NCBI GenBank assembly: GCA_937136395.1
Contig: CAKZOI010000021.1
Location: 186,001-250,000, forward strand
Reading direction: 5' to 3'
Source: an uncultured Opitutia bacterium
GTDB taxonomy: Bacteria; Verrucomicrobiota; Verrucomicrobiia; Opitutales; Coraliomargaritaceae
Length of the DNA: 64,000 nt
This document shows positions 27,554 to 36,636 of this stretch, piece after piece; the stretch's first letter is position 1; each line of letters begins with the position of its first letter. A program made the translations under genes and the position numbers. The notes under the pieces were generated by a model. It did no database searches. It saw nothing but the letters and a program-made list of their open reading frames with translations, and was not told where the DNA came from.

Positions 27554-28258
27554 ATGTGTGCTGTTAAGAAGAAAACGGAAGAGCCATCGGTTCTGGGAAT
27601 GTGTTTTTATGGAATGCTGACCGCACTTTTCGGTGCAGTCCTCGGTGCTCTCTATATGGCATCCTTTCCGGCGACTCCGCTCAATAATGCGCGTGACCTA
27701 GCGAAGTTCGAGGAAGCGCAAGAAGATGCTTATTCGAGTCCTAAGGATATTTATTACATGCAGGGGCCTAATTCGACTGTTAAAACATGGATTGATAAGC
27801 GCCAAGCTTGGGTGGATGGCAACTTGGATGCAGTCGAGTTTACCCATCGGGAAGTGAATGCATGGCTATCGGCGAAGTTCAAACCTGCAACTGCGCCAAG
27901 TGGTGAGGGGGCACCTAAAATGCTCATCTTGCCAGGGGTGCCGAATATTCATATAACTAAGTATTTAATCACCCTAAGTTTGCCCACCAGTTTCATTATC
28001 AATGGTAAGACTTACTCACGCACAGTGATCGTTACTGGTGTGTTCGACGATAGTGGTGACAGTGTCGAATTTTCGATGAAGAGTGTGCGCATCGATAGCG
28101 CGAGCGTTCCCTTGGTCGACATCATCGGGCATCGGATTGTCGACACCTTACTCAAGGCATACACGGGCTCCGATGAATTTCTCGCTATTGAGAGTGCTTG
28201 GTCTAGCGTGACGTCTGTTGAGCTCTCAGACGGTATCATCCGTTTACAGCTACAATAA
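27554..28258 (+). CDS. Hypothetical membrane-anchored protein
   Basis: A 234-aa protein with one N-terminal transmembrane segment (about 14-37, 'LGMCFYGMLTALFGAVLGAL') and a soluble remainder. The middle part has 'VEFTHREVNAWLSAKFKP' and a beta-rich stretch 'HITKYLITLSLPTSFIINGK', looking like a small periplasmic beta-domain. No named family recognised. Operon context with DUF4013 and the next exported protein suggests an envelope role. Confidence 0.6.
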   Translation: MCAVKKKTEEPSVLGMCFYGMLTALFGAVLGALYMASFPATPLNNARDLAKFEEAQEDAYSSPKDIYYMQGPNSTVKTWIDKRQAWVDGNLDAVEFTHREVNAWLSAKFKPATAPSGEGAPKMLILPGVPNIHITKYLITLSLPTSFIINGKTYSRTVIVTGVFDDSGDSVEFSMKSVRIDSASVPLVDIIGHRIVDTLLKAYTGSDEFLAIESAWSSVTSVELSDGIIRLQLQ

Positions 28259-28266
28259 TCAAAGCG

Positions 28267-29397
28267 ATGCGCTTCATTCACCGCTTAATAATTGGGGGGC
28301 TATTCTGCCCATTGATCTCTGCCGCCGCGAATTTGGTGTCCATTGAAAGCACTTACTTTGATGTGGTCGGTGTGGATAACCGCTCCGTGTCTTATGTCAG
28401 TGAGCTTGCGGAGCATATTGCGGCGCAGAGTAATCGCTATTTGCCAGAGAATGGTGTCTTCTTCCCGAACCGAGTCTTGATCGCGCTACGCCCTGATGAG
28501 CACGTTGCGTTTGAGGGTCGCTCAGCACTCAGCCTAGGCCCTCAAGGTAGTGTGCGACTCGACTTCCGTTGGGATGAGTCGCTGGATTTGGAGCAAGCAT
28601 GTTTTGCGATTACGCAGGCTTACTTGACACGTTATACAATTTATAAGTATGGCCCCAAGGCGCCTCTGGGGATGAAGGCGTGGCCAGTCCATGCGCTCGC
28701 GCTCGAAAGCCTCCATTCGATACGACCGAGCTTTTTGATCAGTCAGTTGAAGGCGTCGAAAGGAGCTGATTTCATTGATTCGAAGGCATTGTTGACACCG
28801 TCTCTAGCCGATTCATCTGAGGCTAATTTCAGCCATCACGCTTACTACTTTTTATGCGCATTACGCCAAAGCGCATTCTATCGCGATACCCTACGTTCAA
28901 TCATCGAAAGTGCGCTTGCAGGTGGCGACCCTTCTGAAGGCATCACTAAGCTGTTACCTGAAGACGCATCAGCCGATGCTGTAAACAGTTTAGATGTTTG
29001 GTGGCGTGCGGAGCGCGACGAATTGGTCGCCACCGAGTATGAGCTTTTTGAAACGATGACTCAATCGCGCATATGGCTGGAGCAGATGGTTGATTTTACT
29101 GTTTTTCGCGAAGCAGGTGGTGAACTTAAAAACCTACGTAGTCTCTGGAATTTACGTGAAAATGAAGAAATTCGCACGATACTAGAAGCGCGTATCGAGT
29201 TGATCTCATTGCGCTTAGAAATCGTGAATCCACTCTATTTCAATGCGACACGTTCACTTGGGGCGCTGTATGAAACTGTGTTGGATCCTGAAACACCCTC
29301 ATATCAGTTTATGCATGCACTGGTGGCTTATCTTAGTGATTATGAAGATGCCAAAAAAATCGAGGAGACCACGCTGGATCTCCTCGATGCTAAATAA
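28267..29397 (+). CDS. Hypothetical exported protein
   Basis: A 376-aa protein with a signal peptide of about 20 residues ('IIGGLLFCPLISAAA'-like). The N-terminal third ('YFDVVGVDNRSVSYVSELAEHIAAQSN', 'VLIALRPDE', 'DLEQACFAITQAYLTRY') recalls the layout of peptidase-MA-like proteins, but no HExxH zinc motif is seen at the expected place, so I do not call it a peptidase. The C-terminal half is largely helical. It is last in the three-gene unit and converges with eda. Confidence 0.55.
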   Translation: MRFIHRLIIGGLFCPLISAAANLVSIESTYFDVVGVDNRSVSYVSELAEHIAAQSNRYLPENGVFFPNRVLIALRPDEHVAFEGRSALSLGPQGSVRLDFRWDESLDLEQACFAITQAYLTRYTIYKYGPKAPLGMKAWPVHALALESLHSIRPSFLISQLKASKGADFIDSKALLTPSLADSSEANFSHHAYYFLCALRQSAFYRDTLRSIIESALAGGDPSEGITKLLPEDASADAVNSLDVWWRAERDELVATEYELFETMTQSRIWLEQMVDFTVFREAGGELKNLRSLWNLRENEEIRTILEARIELISLRLEIVNPLYFNATRSLGALYETVLDPETPSYQFMHALVAYLSDYEDAKKIEETTLDLLDAK

Positions 29398-29411
29398 GTC
29401 TTGAGTGGCGA

Positions 29412-30038
29412 CTAGGCTTGCTCGGCTTTGGCCAGTGCTTCTTTCACCTGAGCGGTGATGGTGGACCAGTCCTTATTGGCAATCTGTGCTTTTGTCGCGA
29501 GCCAAGAGCCACCGATCGCAAATACTTCAGGGATGGCTAGGTAGTCGTTCATGTTGTCCAAAGACACGCCGCCCGTTGGGCAAAACTGAATGCCAAGGTT
29601 GGCATACGGTGCCGCCATTGCTTTAAGTAGTTTCGTGCCACCGGCAGCGCCTGCAGGAAAGAACTTCAGTGAGCGACAACCTGCTTTGACCGCAGCTTGT
29701 ATATCTGACGGGGTCATGATGCCTGGCACGAAGGGGATGCCCTTTGAGTTGAAGTAGGCGATCGTTTCAGGGTCGGTTCCTGGTGCGAGGCCAAACTTAC
29801 TGCCAGAATCGATTGCTTGCTTTGCCTGATCGGGAGTCACGACCGTTCCTGCGCCAACCATCATATCCGGAAATGCGTTTGCAATGCGTTCGATAGCGAG
29901 GGGAGCAGCCGCAGTCCGAAAAGTCACCTCAATGATATTAAGGCCACCATTCAGGAGCGCTTCTGCGAGTGGTTCAGCATCGTTCGCGTCGTCAATAACG
30001 ATCACGGGGATCACTGGGAACTGGTGTAAGTCTGACAT
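29412..30038 (-). CDS. eda: 2-keto-3-deoxy-6-phosphogluconate / 4-hydroxy-2-oxoglutarate aldolase
   Basis: Splits KDPG to pyruvate and glyceraldehyde-3-phosphate. TIM-barrel family blocks: 'PVIPVIVIDDANDAEPLAEA', 'GGLNIIEVTFRT', 'MVGAGTVVTPDQA', 'PFVPGIMTPSDI', the Schiff-base Lys region 'SLKFFPAGAAGG' and 'FCPTGGVSLDN'. The ATG at 30038 gives 208 aa, the usual length. It lies 34 bp after kdgK, forming the KDG-degrading pair. Confidence 0.95.
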   Translation of the reverse strand: MSDLHQFPVIPVIVIDDANDAEPLAEALLNGGLNIIEVTFRTAAAPLAIERIANAFPDMMVGAGTVVTPDQAKQAIDSGSKFGLAPGTDPETIAYFNSKGIPFVPGIMTPSDIQAAVKAGCRSLKFFPAGAAGGTKLLKAMAAPYANLGIQFCPTGGVSLDNMNDYLAIPEVFAIGGSWLATKAQIANKDWSTITAQVKEALAKAEQA

Positions 30039-30072
30039 AGTTCGTATGTAGAATTTGAAATTAAACGGCTGC

Positions 30073-31170
30073 CTAGCGATCGACACGTGCGCCACCGCCA
30101 GCCTTGATTTTCTTCACTTCTTTTAGTGAGGCCATTGTGGTGTCACCCGGAGTGGTCATCGCCAACGCGCCGTGCACGCAGCCATAGTCTGCAGCTTCTT
30201 GTGGGTCGTTCTCAGAAAGGAATCCGTAGATCAAACCCGAAGCAAAACTGTCGCCACCGCCCACACGGTCCATGATTTCAAGTTCTGGGAACTGCATGGA
30301 CTCGTAGAACTCGCCGTCATGCCAAACCATCGCCGCCCAGTCATTTACAGTCGCTGTTTTAACCGCGCGAAGTGTGGTTGCGGTTGCTTGGAAATTCGGG
30401 AATTCCTTAATCGCTGTGCCGATCATACTTTTGAACGCTTCGACAGGGATGTGGGAGATGTTCTCGTCCACACCTTCGACTTCAAATCCAAGGCAGGCTG
30501 TAAAGTCTTCTTCATTGCCGATCATGACGTCGACGTATCTTGCAATTTCACGGTTCACTTCTTGGCACTTAGCCAATCCACCGAAATCTTTCCAAAGGGA
30601 AGGGCGGTAGTTTAAGTCATAACTCACGATCGTGCCATGCTTCTTTGCGCATTTCACTGCTTCCAAAACCACCTCTGGAGTGCTTTCGCTCAGTGCTGCG
30701 TAGATGCCACCAGTGTGGAACCATTGCGCACCACGCTTGCCGAAGATCTCTTCCCAGTCGATGTCGCCTGGTTTGAGTTGGCTAGCAGCTGTGTTGCCGC
30801 GGTCTGGGCAACCGACGGCGCCGCGTATACCGAACCCGCGCTCGGTGAAATTCATACCATTGCGAACAGTGCGCCCGATGCCATCGTAGTCCACCCATTT
30901 GATGAATTGCGTGTCCACGCCGCCTTGGAGAATGAAATCCTCGACCAGACGTCCCACTGGATTGTCGGCAAACGCAGTCACGACTGCTGTCTTGAGACCA
31001 AAGCAACGACGAAGTCCACGAGCGACATTATATTCACCGCCGCCTTCCCAGGCAGTAAATTGACGAGCGGTATGCACACGCCCTTCACCGGGATCGAGGC
31101 GCAACATCACCTCACCGAGGGAGATGCAGCCGTATTCACAAGAGTCAGCAGATTTAATTTGGATAGCCAT
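30073..31170 (-). CDS. kdgK: 2-keto-3-deoxygluconate kinase (PfkB family)
   Basis: Phosphorylates 2-keto-3-deoxygluconate to KDPG, the substrate of the adjacent eda product. PfkB landmarks: 'GEVMLRLDPGEGRVHTARQF', 'WEGGGEYNVARGLRRCFG' and the late 'DRVGGGDSFASGLIYGF' with the catalytic Asp. The 'GGGEYNVA' element and the eda neighbour favour KDG over fructose or ribose. At 365 aa it is longer than many family members. Divergent from a sugar regulator, 103 bp from its start. Confidence 0.9.
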   Translation of the reverse strand: MAIQIKSADSCEYGCISLGEVMLRLDPGEGRVHTARQFTAWEGGGEYNVARGLRRCFGLKTAVVTAFADNPVGRLVEDFILQGGVDTQFIKWVDYDGIGRTVRNGMNFTERGFGIRGAVGCPDRGNTAASQLKPGDIDWEEIFGKRGAQWFHTGGIYAALSESTPEVVLEAVKCAKKHGTIVSYDLNYRPSLWKDFGGLAKCQEVNREIARYVDVMIGNEEDFTACLGFEVEGVDENISHIPVEAFKSMIGTAIKEFPNFQATATTLRAVKTATVNDWAAMVWHDGEFYESMQFPELEIMDRVGGGDSFASGLIYGFLSENDPQEAADYGCVHGALAMTTPGDTTMASLKEVKKIKAGGGARVDR

Positions 31171-31260
31171 AGGAGTATGTTGATTGAGTTGAATATTCGA
31201 AAAACGGCAAATCTATCAAAAGTAGCCGGTAATTAAAATTGCATAAATTCTAGTTCTTTT

Positions 31261-31270
31261 GCAAATTTGC
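31261..31270. promoter_or_regulatory. Palindrome overlapping the start region of the KDG-locus regulator
   Basis: GCAAATTTGC ends 3 bp before the ATG of the divergent regulator. A further GCAAAT occurs at 31207-31212, between it and kdgK. A site so close to a start codon could let the regulator repress its own gene. This is inference from position and symmetry alone. Confidence 0.3.
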
Positions 31271-31273
31271 GCA

Positions 31274-32377
31274 ATGGCGCGAACAAAGCATGTATTAATG
31301 GTATTGGGTAGTTATGACCAATCAGCACACGAGGGGATTGCTCGGTATGCGCGACAGCACGGTTGGCACCTAAATGTAAGCATTCTAAAAGACTTCCAAT
31401 TACCAGAACATTGGCAGGGGGATGGCATTATTACTTCGCTAAATTCTAGCCGGCAACTGGAGGACTTTGTATTGAACGCCAATGTGCCTACAGTAGATCT
31501 TTCCATTTGGCGGGAAGACATTGATTTACCGCGAGTGGCGGCGGATAACGCCGCGATTGGGCGACTGGGCGCAATGCACTTTATTGAGTTGGGACATAAG
31601 AATTGCGCTTGGTTCGGGCTCGCAAGTAATCCTGCAAGCCGAGCACGCTTCAAGGCCTATCATGACTGCTTACAAGAGGTGGGCATTGACTGTATGCGGC
31701 TCGATACGGTGCGTCCTCAGGATGCGGCGTATATGACTGAGCGGTTGCTTGCGCTGCCGAAGCCCTGCGCAATCTATACGAAAAGCGATTACGATTCGGC
31801 TTGGGTTTCGAACTTGTGCTATGACGCAGGGCTCAAGGTTCCTGACGACGTCGCGATACTAGGTGCGGATGATAATTCGCTCATTTGCAACAGTCAGTCG
31901 GTGTCCTTGTCTAGCGTGCGCTACGATTTGTCAAAAATCGGCTTTGAAGGGGCAAAGATGCTGGACCAATTAATGAAAGGCGACGCTCTAAAACAGCGAC
32001 TCGTGCTCATCCCGCCAACAGGTATCACGATACGCCAAAGCACGGACGCGATCGCGGTGCTGGATCCGTTTATTCGTCAGGTCTTACTGTATCTGCGTGA
32101 AAACTTCCGTAAATCGATCGGCACAAAAGATCTCGCTGAGCACTTCCGAGTCAGTCGAAGGCACTTGGAAAGTAAGTTTCGCGAGAATATGAGCAGCAGC
32201 ATCCGTGAATATCTGATCGGCTTGCGCCTCAATGAAGCGAAGGCGCAATTGCAATTTACCGATGAACCTGTGGAAACCATTGCTGCGCTGACAGGCTTTT
32301 GCCATGCGCCACATTTCAGCAGCACGTTTAAAAAGCACTTCGGTATTTCACCGACAAATTACCGTAAACAAACCTAG
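31274..32377 (+). CDS. XylR-type hybrid regulator next to kdgK-eda
   Basis: A 367-aa protein with the same two-part build as the regulator at 23586: a LacI/PBP-like ligand domain ('VLMVLGSYDQSAHEGIARYAR', 'VPTVDLSIWREDIDLPRVAADN', 'GLKVPDDVAILGADDNSLIC') and a C-terminal AraC domain ('TKDLAEHFRVSRRHLESKFRE', 'IAALTGFCHAPHFSSTFKKHFG'). It most likely senses a sugar acid and controls the divergent kdgK-eda genes. The ATG at 31274 is used; one at 31259 would add five residues. Confidence 0.87.
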   Translation: MARTKHVLMVLGSYDQSAHEGIARYARQHGWHLNVSILKDFQLPEHWQGDGIITSLNSSRQLEDFVLNANVPTVDLSIWREDIDLPRVAADNAAIGRLGAMHFIELGHKNCAWFGLASNPASRARFKAYHDCLQEVGIDCMRLDTVRPQDAAYMTERLLALPKPCAIYTKSDYDSAWVSNLCYDAGLKVPDDVAILGADDNSLICNSQSVSLSSVRYDLSKIGFEGAKMLDQLMKGDALKQRLVLIPPTGITIRQSTDAIAVLDPFIRQVLLYLRENFRKSIGTKDLAEHFRVSRRHLESKFRENMSSSIREYLIGLRLNEAKAQLQFTDEPVETIAALTGFCHAPHFSSTFKKHFGISPTNYRKQT

Positions 32378-32399
32378 TCTGCACTGGATGGCTGAATCG

Positions 32400-32867
32400 C
32401 TATTTCAAGGAAATTTCGCCCGTTTCAGTCACTGTCGTGGAGGGCATCCATTTAGAAGTGGTGCCCAATTTGGCCTTAAGGCGATAGGTCCAAGTCTCGC
32501 GCGGTTCGTTGATCATCATCGAGATGAAACGCGCGCTGCTGATCATGCCTGCTGCGGAATTAACGGAGACCACGGTATCGCTAAAACCTTCAATCGGTGG
32601 AATGTTTCTAGCGGTGCCCGTGATTAAGTCGATACCTTCTAGATTGAGCTCATAATAGAGCCCCTTCAAATTCAAGGTTTCAGCATTCGGATTCACGATG
32701 CGTAGTTGCAAGGTAAACTGAAGCGCCGCAGTATCCGTCTCGCTCTTTGTGACACCGACGACATCAACCTTCGGCCTTTCGTAATCTCGATCCATTGTTG
32801 CGCAGCCACCGAGCAGGGCGACAACTAGGAAAAGGAATGGGCTAACAGGGTTGAATAAACTTTTCAT
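32400..32867 (-). CDS. LEA14-like (LEA type 2) lipoprotein
   Basis: A 155-aa lipoprotein: signal peptide with 'LVVALLGGC' (Cys22), then one LEA type 2 / WHy beta-sandwich domain ('PKVDVVGVTKSETDTAALQF', 'LRIVNPNAETLNLKGLYYEL', 'GFSDTVVSVNSAAG'). In bacteria such domains bind the envelope side or stress ligands, not defined. The ATG at 32867 ('MKSLFNPVSPFLF') is chosen because it places the lipobox correctly; 32924 would add 19 residues. Converges with the KDG-locus regulator. Confidence 0.82.
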   Translation of the reverse strand: MKSLFNPVSPFLFLVVALLGGCATMDRDYERPKVDVVGVTKSETDTAALQFTLQLRIVNPNAETLNLKGLYYELNLEGIDLITGTARNIPPIEGFSDTVVSVNSAAGMISSARFISMMINEPRETWTYRLKAKLGTTSKWMPSTTVTETGEISLK

Positions 32868-33029
32868 AGTGTGGTTTCGATAAGGTAGACCGATGAGAGT
32901 GGCATTGGTTTCATTGGAGTTCAATACTTGTCATCGTCGTGGATCAAGATTTACCTTATTGCTCATTGAATACCCTTATAAATATGGCACTTGTGCACAC
33001 GCCGTCGGCTGGCGAAATGGACCTCTAAA

Positions 33030-35027
33030 ATGCGAAGACGGTGCTTGAAATTTATTGCCTACCTATTGCTGTTCTTAGCTGTGTGCTTTGGGCTCCTGCT
33101 TTACAATGCCGCGTCGATTTTTGAGCGATTCGCCAACCAAATGCTCGTTGAACGGGGCGGTGTTATCGAAATTCAGAGCCTATCGATAAGGCCTGAGTCG
33201 GGGCTGGTTGTCGTGATTCAGAAATACCAGGAACCGGATGTAACGCTCGAAGATTTAAGGTTGCAAGTGCCGCTGATGGCACTCCTCGATCATCAGAACC
33301 AATTGTCGGTCCAAGTGGAGATTCACAAATGCTCAGTGAAGCGAACACTTGGGGAGGGGGCTCAGGAGCCAGTAAAGCTCCATGAGCAATTGGATCGATT
33401 GCACGAGCGCATCGTCGAAACTTGTCAGACGATTGTCGCCAACGTGAGTCAATTACCACTTCAAAGTCTTGGCCTGCGGATTGATGATCTACAGGTTTCA
33501 GCAAATCAGTTTAGCTACCAATCCTCTCTGACGCTTCAAGTCGATAAACAGGGAGCCGATAAACTCGTTTCGACACTTCGATCGGAAGGCGAGTATTTCG
33601 GACTACAAGCAAACATCAATATCGATAGCCTGAATCAAACCGTAGCGCTAGATGGTTCGATGAGTGCTCGTGACTGGGAGGGCATTTCAAAGAATTACTT
33701 AAGCGAATTGACGGCCATACTCTCGCAGAAGAATGCAGAGCTGTATATCGATCCTTTGGGCGCATCGACCTTCGCCGAAGTATCGGGATACTTTCGTTGG
33801 AACGCGCAACAACCGGAGCACTATAATGCCGCGGTTCTGGGCAATGTTGGTCCCTCTGAAGTATTGATGGATGCACTCGAAGGTAGCACTCAGTCTGCTT
33901 CCTTCGGTATCGCGACAAATGGCAATGATGTGTTTCGAGCCTATCTAACGCTTCCACTTGAGCAGCTGTATGTGGGCACGGAGACCTATGACAGTGGGGA
34001 ACTTTCACTGCGGATTGAGAATCAGCAATGTCACCTAAAGATGGCTCTTGGCGACAATCTTGTAGAACTTTCAAGCCGTGGATATACCTCCTTCGTTGAG
34101 GGCTTCGGGCAGGTCGATTTTAATACACAGCTCAATAGCCTTGGTTCTGGCTTGATCGGCTCACTTGCCGCAGAGCTGTTGCCCGCAGATCTTAGTTTTA
34201 CAGCGAATGCAGGTATGAAAGGGCGTGTAGATGTGGACGCTTGGTCAGTCTTGGCGGCCAAGTCGGATATTACGTGGAGTCTAAAAGATGTGAGTTGGTC
34301 GAGTCAGAGCCTATCCGTAAATGAGCTCTCAGGTGTCGCGCAGGTGGATTACGAAAAAGAGTTTAAGCAAAACGTCAGCACCACGATCCAAGCTGGTTTG
34401 ATGCAAGTCGCCGGTGTTGATTTTACGGAGCTCTCACTCGCATTGAGTATGTCCGACCCTAGTGAATTAGGCATACGTAGTTTTCATGTGAATACAATGG
34501 GTGGGAAAATTTACGCGAATGATTTTACGCTCAAGCTTAAGGATCGTTCATCAGATCCCATACAGCTAAACTTGGAGCGTATACAACTCGATCAACTCGC
34601 AAAGGCGGTGCCACAATTTAAGGGTGAATTGTCTGGCTCCGTATCTGGAGCGCTGATCGTTCAGTCAAAATCTGCAGCCTTTCAAATCAACGGGGGTGGG
34701 CTAGAACTCGACTCTGAGCATGGGGCACGTCTTTCGTATTCAATGAACGGATTGTTGACCCAAGGCCTCAGGCCAGGCACCGCCGCATATACACAATACC
34801 TGCTTGCAGAACGGGCGCTTGAAGATCTTGCACTGCAGCGTTTTAAAATCGATTTCTTTCCAGATTCAAATGAGACCAAGCCGATACTGTTGACCTTCTA
34901 TGGCGAATCGACACAGGAGGGCACGATCGTTCCAGTCGATTACACGCTAAACGTGAATGCCAATGACAGTGCTGGATTGATTCAGTTACTGCAAATGATG
35001 CAACGCGGTGAACTGGAACTCAACTAG
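33030..35027 (+). CDS. YdbH/AsmA-like envelope protein
   Basis: A 665-aa protein with one N-terminal transmembrane helix ('FIAYLLLFLAVCFGLLLYNA') and a long, repeat-poor beta-rich periplasmic part. The last 130 residues ('QINGGGLELDSEHGARLSYSM', then 'ALEDLALQRFKIDFF', ending in short beta strands 'VDYTLNVNAND') resemble the C-terminal domain of E. coli YdbH, an AsmA/TamB relative proposed to bridge inner and outer membranes in phospholipid transport. Start at 33030 ('MRRRCLKFIAYLL') gives a normal anchor. The LEA14-like lipoprotein gene is divergent from it. Confidence 0.65.
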   Translation: MRRRCLKFIAYLLLFLAVCFGLLLYNAASIFERFANQMLVERGGVIEIQSLSIRPESGLVVVIQKYQEPDVTLEDLRLQVPLMALLDHQNQLSVQVEIHKCSVKRTLGEGAQEPVKLHEQLDRLHERIVETCQTIVANVSQLPLQSLGLRIDDLQVSANQFSYQSSLTLQVDKQGADKLVSTLRSEGEYFGLQANINIDSLNQTVALDGSMSARDWEGISKNYLSELTAILSQKNAELYIDPLGASTFAEVSGYFRWNAQQPEHYNAAVLGNVGPSEVLMDALEGSTQSASFGIATNGNDVFRAYLTLPLEQLYVGTETYDSGELSLRIENQQCHLKMALGDNLVELSSRGYTSFVEGFGQVDFNTQLNSLGSGLIGSLAAELLPADLSFTANAGMKGRVDVDAWSVLAAKSDITWSLKDVSWSSQSLSVNELSGVAQVDYEKEFKQNVSTTIQAGLMQVAGVDFTELSLALSMSDPSELGIRSFHVNTMGGKIYANDFTLKLKDRSSDPIQLNLERIQLDQLAKAVPQFKGELSGSVSGALIVQSKSAAFQINGGGLELDSEHGARLSYSMNGLLTQGLRPGTAAYTQYLLAERALEDLALQRFKIDFFPDSNETKPILLTFYGESTQEGTIVPVDYTLNVNANDSAGLIQLLQMMQRGELELN

Positions 35028-35071
35028 AGTGCGTTGAACTCCAGTCTCGGGGAGGGCAGTTATATCGTCGA

Positions 35072-35353
35072 CTAAGCCAATTTTGAAATTCGTTCTGCTA
35101 TTCCTGCTTCGGCGCCTGCTTCAGTTCGGATGAAAAGCTCCTGCAGTCCTTTCGCCGATTGAGTGGCCGCTTTGATGCCCCCGTCTCCAACGCGCTGCAC
35201 CTTGACCGATCCTGTTCGACTTTGTTTGCCCAATGATTTCCCGCCATAAGAGTGCCCGATAATGACACCAATCACACCCTCCATATTCTCGATTTTATCG
35301 ATCATACGGCGACACTCTTTCGATGTGCTTTGGTGGCGTCCACGTGAGGGCAT
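35072..35353 (-). CDS. Small basic conserved hypothetical protein
   Basis: A 93-aa protein, Gly/Lys/Arg rich, beginning 'MPSRGRHQSTSKECRRMIDKIE' and containing 'GVIGVIIGHSYGGKSLG' and 'KVQRVGDGGIKAATQSAKGLQELFIR'. The last part looks like a nucleic-acid or ligand-binding half-domain. I cannot assign a family. Coding is supported by the open frame on the minus strand between two recognised genes, but the evidence is not strong. Confidence 0.5.
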   Translation of the reverse strand: MPSRGRHQSTSKECRRMIDKIENMEGVIGVIIGHSYGGKSLGKQSRTGSVKVQRVGDGGIKAATQSAKGLQELFIRTEAGAEAGIAERISKLA

Positions 35354-35483
35354 GTTACGAATGGTTTATCTAAATGAAGAAGTGGACTTGAACCGTTAAT
35401 AAACGTGCATGAAGGTCAATGGAGAATGGCACTCACTTAGGAAAGTATCCGATGACAAGCTGAAGCACCGCGCTCATCACTCG

Positions 35484-36161
35484 CTATTGAAACGTTGCGT
35501 GCTTAGGCGTCGGAATCAAAGTCGTGCCCAGAACGAAGCCACCGATGAAGCCACCGATATGCGCACCAAAAGCAACGCCAGAACGGTCCCCAAGGATTCC
35601 GCTGATATCGAGTAAAATGCCTAGCGCAGCAAAAATCATTAATCGTTCTTGGGCAATTGGATGAGAGATCGGCCAAACATCTGGGTTGGGTAAGCGCCAA
35701 CGCAGCGCCATTCCAAAGTAGACACCTTCCAGGCCGAGTAAAGCACCCGATGCGCCAAGGACTGGGATCACTGATTCGGGGTCTAGTAAGATTTGCCCGA
35801 CGCTGCCTGTGATCGCTGTGAATATAAAGATCCCCAAAAACCAAATAGCTCCAAGCTCTCGCAACACCAACGATCCAAACACCCAGATAAAGACCAGATT
35901 CATTGCAATATGCTCCACATCTGCATGCAGAAACGCGGCGCTCAATAAAGTGATGAAGGCGGGTAACTGATTCGGCTCATAGCCATTAGCGAGGAACTCC
36001 TGCCAACTCGCGGTCACTTCAGACGGAACCAACAAAAAGCGATCCATCCAATCATTTCCTTGCGCGGATAGAATTGCCTCCGCAGTAAACCCCAAAACAC
36101 AGACCGCAAAAACCACTGCGAATGGCCAATAGGATCGAAGGAAAGTTCTGAATTGAGACAT
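35484..36161 (-). CDS. Rhomboid-family intramembrane serine protease
   Basis: A 225-aa polytopic membrane protease of about six helices. The catalytic Ser138 is in 'GASGALLGLEGVYFG' and the catalytic His201 in 'FGAHIGGFIGG'. Conserved His residues of helix 2 are in 'FLHADVEHIAMNLVFIW'. Such enzymes cleave substrate transmembrane helices within the membrane. Ser-His dyad complete, so likely active. Isolated gene. Confidence 0.92.
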   Translation of the reverse strand: MSQFRTFLRSYWPFAVVFAVCVLGFTAEAILSAQGNDWMDRFLLVPSEVTASWQEFLANGYEPNQLPAFITLLSAAFLHADVEHIAMNLVFIWVFGSLVLRELGAIWFLGIFIFTAITGSVGQILLDPESVIPVLGASGALLGLEGVYFGMALRWRLPNPDVWPISHPIAQERLMIFAALGILLDISGILGDRSGVAFGAHIGGFIGGFVLGTTLIPTPKHATFQ

Positions 36162-36312
36162 GAGGATTAATTAAATCGCTAGTGGATGCTAAATCAACCG
36201 CTCACTCAGCGAGAGGTTGTCGGTGAGATGAATACATTTAGTTTATCTGACACCTTTGTAAAGATAGCGCTTGTTATCATTAACGAGCCGCTGCAATGCC
36301 TGTATCGTAAGC

Positions 36313-36636
36313 TTACTGCGAATCTCCGGATTCCCCTAAACGAAATCGATGCGTCCGTCCTTTAAGGAAATTACGTAAAAACTGATCGCCGCATTCCATG
36401 TAATGCTTGTGCGATGTCGCACGGAAAAGGGCGCTGACCTCACTTTTGGACACTCGAAAGCCAACACCTTCCATGGTCTCGATCATATCCGTGTCTTTCA
36501 TTTCAAAAGCGATGCGCAATTTCCGCAGAATATCATTATTATTGATCGAAGATTTGGATACTTTGGTAGCTGGGCGATCGCTCGGGCTACGGCGTTCTAA
36601 AATAAGACCATCCAAAAATGCATGAAGGTGATCGAG
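36313..36636 (-). pseudogene. DUF1456 (YehS-like) gene, N-terminal half lost at the IS3 junction
   Basis: The open frame from 36636 down to 36313 matches only the second of the two repeats of DUF1456 (YehS) proteins: 'INNNDILRKLRIAFEMKD', then 'GFRVSKSEVSALFRATSHKHY' and 'ECGDQFLRNFLKG'. The residues just upstream, 'LDHLHAFLDGLILERR', match the end of repeat 1 and then stop at 36637-36639, where the IS element begins. The first start codon is a TTG at 36615, so an intact protein is not made. The missing repeat was not found on the other side of the IS. Confidence 0.8.

Noticed and set aside
28267-29397. Assignment as a metallopeptidase
   Set aside because: No HExxH or comparable zinc motif could be found; only the general outline is similar.
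35370-35400. Minus-strand GGTTCAAGTCC resembling a tRNA T-arm
   Set aside because: The flanks do not form the 5-bp T-stem and no acceptor, D or anticodon arm could be fitted around it.
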